NCBI GenBank assembly: GCA_026214975.1
Contig: CM047805.1
Span: 8,642,463-8,706,462 of the forward strand
DNA: 64,000 bases
Source of the DNA: Gentiana macrophylla
Taxonomy: Eukaryota; Streptophyta; Magnoliopsida; Gentianales; Gentianaceae
Direction of reading: 5' to 3'
The position numbers and the translations under genes are program-made. The notes beneath the pieces were generated by a model. The model made no database searches. It was not told the origin of the DNA and saw only the letters and a list, made by a program, of their open reading frames with translations. Shown here piece by piece: positions 24,388 through 35,267 of the stretch. Within the stretch, counting starts at the first letter, position 1; every line of letters begins with the position of its first letter.

Positions 24388-25390
24388 TACATTGAGAACA
24401 CACATTTGTGATAGTATGTCTATGGCGTGCTGATAATGGGAAGTACTCATGAGAGTATCATGAATACGGAAAGGATGCTGGCAAGGAACTTCGATGTGAA
24501 GGACCTGGGAGTTGCCGATGTGATACTAGGGATTAAAGATCTCTAGTGTATCTGGTGGACTTGTGTTGTCACAAACTCATTATCATGAGTCTGTTTTAAA
24601 AATACTTAATGTCTTTGATGAAAGTCCTGTAAGCACTCCACTTGACCTAAGTATGCACTTAGTCAAGAACAGAGATGAACCTGTGCATCAATTGAGATAT
24701 TCTCAAGTGATCCAAGTTTGATGTACATAACCAACTGCATACCCACTGGACTTAGCATGTTCAAAGGAAGAAACTGAGTAGGTTCACGAGTAATCCAGAT
24801 CATAATCATGGGAAAGCCTTAAATAGGTTGTTGAGGTACATGAAGTACACTATGAGTATGGGACTACGATATACGAGATATCCAGCAGTATTAGAAGGAT
24901 AATGTGACGCCAATTGGATATCAGATACGAAAGATTTGAAGTCCACCAGTGGATACTTATTCACGATTGGTGGTGTTGTGGTGTCCTTGAAGTCTACAAG
25001 ACAAACGTGCGTAGCTCGTTCTATAATGGAAGCCGAATTTATAGCCTTCGATAAGGCTGGAGAATAAGCTAAAAGGCTTAGGAATTTCCCTGAGGATATT
25101 CCATGTTGGCCTAAACTAGTGGCTGCTATCAGCATACACTGTGGTAGTCAGTAGGTCATAAGAAGGGCACAGAGTAGTGTGTACAGTGGTAAGTCTCGAC
25201 ACATATGCCGGAGACACAATACCATTGAATAAATGATCTCTAATGGTGTGATTTCCATCGATTGTGTAAGATCGAAGGAGAATCTTGCGGATCCGCTTAT
25301 AAAAGGTTTAGCTAGAGATCAGATGTCAATTTTGACAACCGGAATGGGACTGAAGCCTATTACGCATGTTTCCTTGTAGTGGCAACCCAA
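22700..25390 (+). pseudogene. pol: Copia pol remnant (INT-RT-RNaseH)
   Basis: Integrase end: TTTPYTPLPNGIAKRKNQTL and LPQNLWGAA at 23305-23430. Reverse transcriptase: TYAEAMSNPEAHFWKETI near 23865, then CKWIFNEKLKVDG near 24000, MDGYGELKEEMYLEQPEGF near 24170 and an AT microsatellite insertion at 24341-24384. RNase H: the order [45 protein letters not shown] between 24940 and 25330. Many stops and frameshifts are present, and the YVDD box was not recovered. Reads parallel to the LTRs. Confidence 0.85.
24341..24384. repeat. (AT)n microsatellite within Copia pol
   Basis: About 44 bp of pure AT interrupting the reverse transcriptase remnant. Confidence 0.95.
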
Positions 25391-25908
25391 CCATGTTGAC
25401 TGGATCCCAAGATCATGGTTCAAAAGGGACAACTAAGCTATGAGGAACAGTCCAGCACTTACCCATTCTGAGAGAATAAAAGTGCTATCTGCAGAGGGTG
25501 TGAGGTTAAGCTTAGATTTTAATGATTCCTATGTCTTGATATTCAAGTGGGGTAGGGCAGGATACCCTTGATAGGAGGTCACCTATGTAAGTGCGAAGTG
25601 GGGCCGCTTCTATGAGAATTTTGAGGCTTGAATTCTCTAAAGCACTTTCTGAAACCAAGTGTTGTCTAGGGCCAAGATGGACACAACCATGAGAACCGAA
25701 AGGTGCTAGGGGAAATATTGTGTGAGTGCTATTGACTTGGTTTACACTAAAGGCTGAACAGTTCAAGACCTAGTTCACTGATTATCCGAGTAAATCCGAT
25801 AGTACTTCACTAAGGCAGGTTCAAGGCCAGAAGCCACCTCTCCTGATGCAATATTTTTCCGTCTGACTTCTCTTCAGAGTCTGCATTTGCATTTGCATTA
25901 ATTTTCAT

Positions 25909-25921
25909 TCATGTGGGGGAT
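25909..25921 (+). other. Copia polypurine tract
   Basis: ATGTGGGGGAT immediately precedes the 3' LTR start TGTTGGAG. Confidence 0.75.
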
Positions 25922-28900
25922 TGTTGGAGAAAAAGCCCTTTTTTGAAGGGTTGAAATGTCAACTTTAGCGTTAATTACGGATAGGCTCCGGTGTATTGTT
26001 AGGTGTGATGCCCGAAAGACAATTTTTGTAATTGTTTTATTTAATAAATGAAATGATGTTATTATTCATATTTATTATTCTCATATTCACCGATGTGACA
26101 ATAGTATTTACACTACAGAAAACCCTAAAGTATATCGTTTATGTAATCACTTAACTTTCGGTGTATGGTATATACACAGGGAGGATTGAGTTAGTGAAGA
26201 TGTACTTAAAATACAATTAGCCCGTAGTGAAGTTAATCGAGAGTATCGGGTCTCTCCTTTAACGTGCTATTAATGCACCCGAACACAATAGGTGTGATTG
26301 TCTTATCCGGACTTTCGGTTAAGAGAACCTAATGGGGCATTTATATATGATAGATATATCATATAGAAATTTGGACCGATTTGATTAGAGTTCACGATAT
26401 AATTCATAATCGAAGTCTTATCGAATCAATGGATGATCATATTTATGGATATATCTTAATCCTGAGGTGATCACAACCAACCGCTTGAATCGATATGAAG
26501 TTTGACTTGACGGTTAAGGATTACACCGAGTCTGTGGTCCGAATTACCCCATCTTGGCATTGTCTTTGGATTGAGTGAGTAGTACGTGTTATCACGGATA
26601 CGGAATCCATTCCTTCCATTTATGGAAGTAGATAGACGCCTCCTTATTTGTTAATCCTAGAAACCGATCGATCGCGCGAGTTCATATTACATCGATTAGC
26701 TACCAAAGAGTTGTATGAATTAATTGATCACTGTGGGGTTAATGGTAAATAAGGATAAGAGGTTCTAAAAGGGTTAACGGTAACTTCCCGATTTAGAATG
26801 AATGCGATCTATGGAGGATTGATCCATATGTAATGATTATATCAATGGACGCTTATTATTATTCTCGTGAGAGATAAATATAATCTCATAATCGGAGGAG
26901 TGCGATCACGGGATTATGGTGGCATATTCTCGTGATTGATTTATCGAATATAATTATTCTGTTCGTAAGATAATTATTTATTTGATTTATCGGAGCGATT
27001 ATTAGTCATTGGTCCCCGACGTGCTCCTCAATATAAGCATAGCTATTCTCGGACGTCGAATCCAATAATATTAATTTAGTTCTTGTTGGACTTTATTAAA
27101 ACGATATGTGAATTAATTGTTTAGTGGACTATTAAATTAGTTGGGCTAAATAATTAAATCTACACTAAAAACATTTTAAAGTGACTTTACTAAATTGGTG
27201 TGTTGACCTAATTTTTGGTCAAACATATTGAAAAGGTGCGTGACCTTAATTTTAAAGAAAGGTGCGCATGCAATTTGTTTTATATTATTTAATTATTAAG
27301 AAATTAGTTTTCTTGGATAATTATTTAATGTGTGATTTATCTTTTATTTGTTAAATGATAAATCATGGAATATTAGATAATAATATGTTTTATCCTAATT
27401 TGTTTGGGATAATTATTTTATTTATCTTTTATTTGGAAAAAGGATTAATGTAATAATTATCTCTTAATTATTTAATCCTTGGAGGACAAGGATTACTCTC
27501 CTATATAAAGAGAGTTCTCCCAAGCCTTAACACACATGATATTTTCGACTTCTCCTCTTAGAGAGAAGAAGTGATAAAATTCGGCCAAGGGGTATTAGGG
27601 AGAAATCTTGGAGATTTTTCCGGGTAGCATATCGGAGGGGTTCGAGTCGAGAATTCCTTCCACCGGGAATTGCTTGGATCACACGATCGGAAGACTGTGG
27701 TGCTCTTCACATCTTCACATTCATCCTTTGCGGTTCTTCAACTTGAATTTTGAGATTCAAGAGGTATGATCTACATCCCCCTTGTAGAATAGATCTAGTT
27801 GTTTTATTACGTGTATTATATAGATCTAGATCCTTAAAATCGCTTCCGTTGCGGATGATATTACTAACATGTATGTCGTCGAGAGTTAATAATATCATTA
27901 AATACTTCATACGGAGTAGTTGATGATGGGCTTTTGAATCACTCGATTCGGATGTCGGGTGAATGAGAAATTAATGGCTAAAGTTGGTAGAATATGTAGG
28001 AAATGGGAGTTGAAGGGAGGACCTCACCCCATTCTCCCACATTGGAAACTTGAGTGTTGGGAGCTCAAGTAATAAAAGCTAGTGTATACTCTTATAGATG
28101 TGCCCCAAGGGGCAAGACACTTTTGTGCAGGAGGGAGGACTTAGATAATTCCACAAGCGTGCGCGCCGCCGCCGTCCGTCCGGCTCGTCTCGGCTCGGGC
28201 TCGGTTCGGTTCCGGTGTTACTATTAATTTTTTGGACAAAATTTCTTTATGAAATTAATTCTAAAAATTAATTTAAGTAACTGTGTTATCGGACCAATAA
28301 GAATTCATTGAGTCATCCGACCAATCAGAATTCTTAGATGTGTCATTCGACCAATCAGGGTGTGGAAATAAAATTCGAAATTTTATTAATAATTTTAATA
28401 AAAAAAATTCTACCCCATGTCTTTTCCAAGGGAAAAAGTATTGATGATGTGTTCCGGCCAATCAGATTAAAGCATTGGCTCCGCCTCTCAACTATATAAA
28501 CAATCTCATGGATGAAAGTTTATTTATTCGAATTTTCTCTAGTCTTTTCACCACAAAAAGGTCTAGCATATAGATTTAGTTCTTGAGTCGAAGAGAAGTT
28601 GGAGCACTCTGTAAGTTCGCCGGAGCTCGGATTTTTGAAGTGCCTCTAAATCCGAGACGTAAAGCCGTTGTATCTTGGGAGACAGTTGCTACTACCGTGG
28701 GCACCATACGGAGCAATTTGTCTTAAGGAAAGAGTAACTACTCGCCTCGGTTTGTCATTTACTTATGCATCGCAATTACATTTCCTTTCTTTTCAGTCAG
28801 ATCTGTATTGTGATAAGGTTCATTTTGTTAGATCTAGATTGCATGCTTTATTTTTTAGATCTACATAGTAATCACTCTAATTCATTAGATCTATTCTATA

Positions 28901-29045
28901 GTTGCTTTAATTTGTTAGATCTAAATAATAACATAATATTTTATTTTCGAGTTGTTATTTTTCTGAATTTAATTATTCCGTAATTCAATCCGTAAATTAC
29001 GGATCTGTTCCGTAAATCACTCCACACACGACACCTATCCCAACA
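25922..29045 (+). repeat. Copia 3' LTR, interrupted
   Basis: Matches the 5' LTR from 25922 to 25996 and again from 27870 to 29045; the interval is a nested solo LTR. Without the insertion the LTR is about 1.25 kb. Confidence 0.92.
25997..27869. mobile_element. Solo LTR of a second LTR retrotransposon
   Basis: 1873 bp from TGTTAGGTGTGATGCC to GATATTACTAACA, flanked by the 5-bp duplication TGTAT (25992-25996 and 27870-27874). The uninterrupted site is visible in the partner LTR near 20877. No internal domain is present, so it arose by LTR-LTR recombination. The CTTCCGTTGCGGA near its 3' end resembles plant Copia LTR ends; superfamily not certain. Confidence 0.9.
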
Positions 29046-29087
29046 GATCTGCCACTGTTTTTAGCACTTATAGAAACAAAGTGAAAT

Positions 29088-30741
29088 TGTTGGACATAAT
29101 TTAAGTTTTAATGATGAGTGTCAGACTAGCTGTTATGGAGCAAAGGCAAAAAGTTGTCTAGATTAAATGTATAGGTTTACTAGAGTTTGATCTTTGTATA
29201 GGTTTGATCAAACAAGCAATGTAATTTGGTCAGCTGACTTTATCAACAGACCTATCTAGGACAGTAGAATGTCTAGGAACCTGCTGATAATTTAAGACTG
29301 AGGGTTCAAACTCAGTTATTGAAGGCTAAGGGATCAAACTTAGTATTTATAGTCAAGGATATGGAATCAGAATTTAGGGAAGTCTGTGATGACCTAAACT
29401 GATTACATATACTTTGTGTACAAGGTCTAAGTTCCATAAGTTAAGTGGTGATTAACTTAGTTGTGTTCAAAATGGTGTACTCTAACTTCACAATAAAAAG
29501 TTAGATGAGAAGCAGTCAGCTGAAGTGTTATTAAAACATAGCAGACTAAAATCAGCTGACAGATATACACATCAGCATACTGATATGGATCAGGTGTCTG
29601 CTGAATGGAAATCTCGATTGAATCAAAGTTTACATTGGAAGTTTAAATGGATAATGATGGATTACAAGCCTTGATTTTGTCAACAAATCAATGGTCAAGA
29701 TAAAAGGAACGTTGGAAAGATTTAGACCTTTATCCAATGGTTAGAAGTCAAAGGATGGATAGTCTGGAAACTGTCAAAAAGCTGACTGACACTGTCAGTA
29801 CTATGAGCAGAGGTAAAAAGCAGAGTCAAGATGAAGACAAGTCAAAAACGGCTATAGTTGAAATTCAAACACAAGTCACAGGATTCACACCTATAAATAG
29901 GGGACTCCTGACTCAGATTGAAGATGATAAACCACATTAGAATCCATACGAAGCAATCAAGTTTTTGAGCAAGAAAATACCCTGCTGACATATACTGAGC
30001 TTAAATTTACTGATCAAGAATTATCTTCAAGTGTAACCTGCTATCAAGTAACATCAAGTATACACACTTGAAGACCTCAAGCTGCTAATCATTTCATCAT
30101 GATCAAAGGCTGCTGAAAGCTGAATCACTTACTTGATTCAACCATTCTTTTTCAAAGAAGTTTGCTGAAGATAGAGAAGCACTTTTGGAAGTGTCAAGAA
30201 CTGTTGCTTGTGGTGGAGCTGGTGAAGAGGCAATCCTACCCTTCAAGGACCAGTGGAATACTTTGGAGCAGCAATCCTACCTGTTTCAAATGTTCAGTTT
30301 GTGAAACCATAGTCATTGGTGAAGGACAAACAGTTAAGGGATTTTTGTAACAGCAACCTCAAGAATCTCTAGTGAATTTCCTCCAACATCACAGGAGAAG
30401 AGTGGACTGACAGGATTACACCACCTGGAACCACTATAAATCTTGCCTACTTTACTTTACTGCATTTACTTTCTGCATTTTAGTTTATAAGCATACTGAT
30501 CACATCAACCTACTAAAACTAGCAACTGAATCACACTACATGCACTACTGAGTATCCAATACTTAGTATCATATTTGAAACAATAAGTAATAAGGCTTAA
30601 TTTAATATATTCCGCTGCAACAAACTCAAGAGCTTCAATAGTCAGCAGACTACTGACCTTGCTGAGTTTGTCAACTCCAAAAAGTTTTAAGTGTTAAGTT
30701 TATTCACACCCCCTCCCCCCCCCTCCCCTCTAAACTTAACA
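29088..30741 (+). mobile_element. Probable solo LTR, SIRE/Maximus-like Copia
   Basis: Starts TGTTGGACATAATTTAAG and ends in a C-rich run then CTAAACTTAACA. Many CAGCTGA/GCTGA motifs and a CTATAAAT box near 30437 are consistent with SIRE-type LTRs. No internal coding follows. The flanking five bases (GAAAT, AAAGC) do not match, so the boundary or the solo status is unproven. Confidence 0.5.
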
Positions 30742-30841
30742 AAAGCCTTTTCAAATGACCAACAGAAATTGCCAAGAACATGCATTTCATTACAATTGTA
30801 AACTTTGACGGGCTAACATGTTCTTAAGGTGTTTTAATTTT

Positions 30842-31944
30842 GAGGACATTTATTCGCACCACACTAAATATATCCCTGTATAACGCCTAAATGAATTTTT
30901 TTGATATATACTGGTTGCACCACATATATTATTTCAAAATCTACCTCTGCACCACATTTTATCTACAAAGTTTTATAATATCATATCTTCCACCAAACTT
31001 TTAAAATTTACAACAAAAAAAAAAGAAAAAAAAAACCTTCTTCATCTCCATCTCCATCATTATCTTCAAACTCAAATCAATATTCTTATCACCAAACTTA
31101 TTTTTCAATCTTCTTCATCTTTTCATGTTCATCTTCAAACACAAATCAATTTTCCTGTCACCAAACCCATTTTCTATCTTATTCATCTTCAAACCCAAAC
31201 TCATTTTCATATCACCAAACCCATATTCATTTTTTCTTAATAAATTTTCAAAAACAATTTTTGAAGATTCAAAAAGTTTTTGAACAACATTGGATCGAAA
31301 AAATTGGATTTGGGTGTGGATTTGAAAATTAAATCACGATTTTATGTCGTCCAAATCAATTCTCATTCAATTTGCTTGGGGTTGGATTTTTGATTCCATT
31401 GTTTGAATCTTGGTTTACAACCTCCAAAGAGGCTTTCTTTTTCGTTCAATTTGGTGGGATTTGATCTAGATGATGATGAGGATGATTATGAAGAAGAAGA
31501 AAAATGTGGAGATGATGAAGATGTGAAGAAAAAAAAGATTATGAAGAATATGAAAGTGATGAGGATTGAAAAGAAAAAAATGATGAAGATTATGAATATG
31601 ACGAAGATGATGAAGATAATGGATTTGTAAAGATTTTGTAAAGGATTTGTGATGAATATGATGAATTGTAGGTGATAAATATGATGATTTAGAATGAAGA
31701 AGATGTGGTGTATAGGTAGGTGTGGATGTAAGATATATTTAATTTAAAGACCAATATGTAATAAAAAATAATTGGGGTGGAAGTGGTATAAAAGTATAGT
31801 ATAAAGATAGAAAATGTTGTGTAAATAAAGAATGAAAAATGTTTGAAATTCAATGTGGCACAAAGGTAAATTTTGTTTTTTTGGTGTGGTGTAAATGTAG
31901 AGTGGTGCAGTGGTAGATCAATTGTGGTACGAATAAATGCCCCC
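30842..31944. mobile_element. hAT-like non-autonomous DNA transposon, 1.1 kb
   Basis: Terminal inverted repeats GAGGACATTTATTCGCACC and GGGGGCATTTATTCGTACC, flanked by a perfect 8-bp duplication TTAATTTT (30834-30841 and 31945-31952). Subterminal GCACCAC/GTGGTGC motifs recur on both sides. No transposase. A purine-rich tract (31465-31625) gives an Asp/Glu/Lys-rich ORF that is probably a low-complexity artefact. Confidence 0.85.
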
Positions 31945-32120
31945 TTAATTTTAAGACTGAGAGAGATCGGCTTCCCTCCCACGGTAGATTGAAAAAGAAT
32001 AAAAAGAAAAAAAAAAGCGGTGGATTACTCAGATTTGTTCTCGCATCCCTGTGCCCAGTGTTGAATCATCCATTTAAAACATGATTAGGTCTCGAGGATG
32101 AGCGTAACAATATAAATTAT

Positions 32121-32503
32121 GGGAGATTAGGGAGAATGACACAATCTGGAATATTTTTAAGTAACATGACAGCTACATATTTTTTATAGGGAGAAGGACA
32201 ACTGCATAATTTTTATAGCGAGAATGACAAACAGTAAATCCCGAAAATCAGTGAATCTCCCCAGTGAATCCCGAAATCAGTGAATTTCGATAGTGAATCC
32301 CGGAAATCAGTGAATTTCGACAATGAATTTTGAAAATTAGTGAATTTCGACAGTGAATTTCGGCAGTGAATTTAAACAGTGAATTTCGAACACAAGTGAA
32401 TTTCGACAGTGAATAAATAGTTTTGTCATTTATGCAAAAGTTTCAAAAGACTATCCTTCTACTCAATTGATGAAATATTTTTGTCCTTCTCCCTTATTCC
32501 CCC
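32121..32503 (-). mobile_element. MULE-type MITE, copy 2 (10-bp target duplication)
   Basis: 383 bp, the inverted homologue of 18541-18938, flanked by TATAAATTAT at 32111-32120 and 32504-32513. The interior holds about ten tandem variants of CAGTGAATTTCGA. Confidence 0.88.
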
Positions 32504-32830
32504 TATAAATTATGAAACTTGAAACCTAAAGTGTTAGGACCCTAAATCGGTGTCCCAACACCCCACCATGCACCCTCCTCCCGTATGACACGTTGACCTT
32601 CTCCCCCTTTGTAGTATGAAAGAAAATTCCGACCTCATCCCCTCTTACCGTACCACCTCTCCAATCCTTTGAAGACACCGGTGCTCTCTCACCATTCAAG
32701 TTGGAAAGCGGATCATAAATCAAATAGGATTTAGGCACAAAATTTATGATACAAAAAATGATCTGATTTTTATTTTTATTTTTAGTATACCTCTCATATC
32801 AAAATTATTTTTCAATTATGTGTACATCTA

Positions 32831-33014
32831 AACATGGAGAGAAATTATGGTGCATCAGTTATTAGGGGAGAGATACCAAGTGGATGGATGTGATGCATCC
32901 AACTCATCCACTTTCAAATAGTAGGAGTGTGTAGGTGTGAGTTGGATACTCACATCCATCCACTTGGTATCACTCTTCAATAACTGTTGTACCATAACTC
33001 TTCTCGTAAACATG
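32831..33014. mobile_element. Foldback MITE, 184 bp
   Basis: The left arm (ATGGAGAGAAATTATGG through CCAAGTGGATGGATGTGA) pairs along about 75 bp with the right arm, leaving a short loop. The whole could fold into one long hairpin. Confidence 0.75.
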
Positions 33015-34269
33015 ATTGAAATATGTTGGGCCCAAAACTAACAACATTGATAAGAGTACAATTCAAAAGAGATCTATATTTATGGGCCTCAGGCCCAGTG
33101 CATCTGCGTGAGACTTTTCAGTTTAACATCGACATAAAAATCCATTAACCGAGTCACTAGTATAAAACCCGTCCATTTGTCATCCACAGCACAAACGACG
33201 TGTTTTGGTGTGTGTGTGTGTGTTTTTTTTATCCGGTTAAAATAACATTGACACAACAAATAAAACAATATAATGTTGTACTAATTATACTTCTTATGAA
33301 AGATTTCAATATCCCGTCATAATATGACATTTATTGTGTCTGATTGCAATAACAATGTTCTTTCACGAAACGTGATTGTCATCCATTTGTTTTTCTCCAC
33401 CCCACTTTTTTATTCTTTCTTCAGCAATTTCAACATGCATTAGTACCACAACGCAATGTTTCAATGAAGTGACATAATTGTTGAAATTACCATCTCTTTC
33501 CAAACCTTAAACTGATTAGTTGATAGATAATTAACATTTTATGTATTTTAACACAATTCTTCAAGTATGGCCTGTTATATTTCTTAGATAGACACCCACA
33601 ACAAATTATATATATTTCAACACACTTCTTCAAGTGTGGCCTATTATATTTCTTAGAGATGCGCAACACCTGATTATTTATTTATTTATTTATTTTAGGA
33701 AGGTTGTGCTTGGAACGGGCTCGAATTCACGACCTCTTGTCTTGTGGCCTATTACTATCTCCGTCCCACAAAAAAAATTCACTTTTTAAAAATAAATTGT
33801 CTCATAAAAATTTTTATTTAGAAAATCAATGCATCATTTAATGCATATTTTTGAAACATACCCTTATCATACATATAATATTTGTATATTTTTTTCATAT
33901 TCCAAAACAACCATTTATTATGAAACAGGAATAAATATGTTCATTATTGTTTAAAATATAATATATTAATTGTTTCATTAATCTGTGTGCAACATAAAAA
34001 ATGTCATTTGTGACACACAAATAGTATATTTCTCGGGGAGGCACAACACTATTTTGTTTACAATGGAGCTAAATAATAAAAGCATTTCATCCTATTATCT
34101 CTCCAATGCACTTATAGTCAAATGCAACATTAAAAATAAAAAAATAAAAAAACGACGACGTTTTATGTATACATAACAAATAAAACGATATTTTTCTATG
34201 TATTATTTTTTACACTAGATACTCAAGTGGGATATTTTTCGTATCCTAGATACTGGAACTGGAAATGAA
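33015..34269. other. AT-rich stretch without gene
   Basis: No coding signal. A weak Stowaway-like end (TCTCCGTCCCACAAA) lies at 33758-33775. The segment is native flank of the MULE that follows. Confidence 0.5.
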
Positions 34270-35267
34270 TTCTTTTTAGGGCTATTCATTTAAGTGACCT
34301 CGCGAGACGGACGTTTTGCTTAAATAACCTTTGACCAAAACGTGTTAAAAAAAAATAAATGAAAAAGCGGAAAAGGTTTAAAAACGTGTGTAAGGTCTTA
34401 AATACCCTTCATGGGAAATAGAGGAGAAGTAACGGAGGATCCTCTCTCCCAAAGCGTCATCTTCACGTTATCTTTCAATTTAAATCCCCCCCATTTATTT
34501 CCCATTTAAATGTCGTTACCTACCACGGGTCCATACGCACTCAAACCAACTTTTGACTCCTCCTATCCTCTTCAATTATTATCCTCTTCCTATTATCACG
34601 CTTCATCAATTTGTGCTTTGATTTCCCAACTTTGGACCCTTCAATCGTATTTTCTTCCATTTTCCCATAATTTCCCACATCATCTCATCGAATCAATCAA
34701 GCCCAAGCATTCGATTGCTCAAGCATTTTGTGGGTGTAAGTTCTTGCTTTATTCCTTGTACGCTTGATATGAGTTGATCGAATGCATTGTGTGTCAACAT
34801 GTAATCGCATGTAATGGGTTATACTATCCAACATATGGTTGGGATCTGTAATTGAAACCGCTGATTTTGTGGGTTTGGGTTTTATTTTGGGTGTGGTTGG
34901 GTTGGGGCTTTAAATAAATTTCCCTTAAATAAAATTTAATTTGGTTGTGTTTGTGTTTGGGGCGATTGTTTATGGTTAGGGTTGTATCTCTAAATATTGG
35001 GGGTTTTAAGGATCATGGGGTATGGAGATTTGGGTTTCGTAGTGTGATTCAATTAAAGTCTACAACTTTATGGTTTAGTTGTGTAGTGTCCTGAAGTCAA
35101 TGAATTTGTAATTGAAATTGTAGTGTCCTCAATTGCAACTTTATGGTGTTAATTTGTGTTATAAGTATGTCTTAATAGTGTATGAAAGCGTATTAATTTG
35201 ATTTTCTTAATTGCAATTGTTTTGAGGATAATTAATTAATTTTGTTCATTAATATTGTAGTGAGAAG

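Larger units (their letters stand above)
20806..29045 (+). mobile_element. Ty1/copia LTR retrotransposon with nested insertion, decayed
   Basis: Two LTRs (TGTTGGAGAAAAA to CTATCCCAACA) are flanked by the 5-bp duplication GATCT at 20801-20805 and 29046-29050. Integrase, reverse transcriptase and RNase H remnants follow in Copia order on the plus strand. A purine tract precedes the 3' LTR. The 3' LTR carries a foreign solo LTR (25997-27869). Internal coding is riddled with stops and no primer-binding site or gag is recognisable just after the 5' LTR, so the internal 5' part has been replaced or lost. Confidence 0.92.

Noticed and set aside
31403..31630. Acidic 75-residue ORF as a gene
   Set aside because: Low-complexity GA-rich sequence inside a transposon, no start context and no family resemblance.
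32526..32738. 70-residue minus-strand ORF
   Set aside because: No recognisable domain, composition like random sequence.
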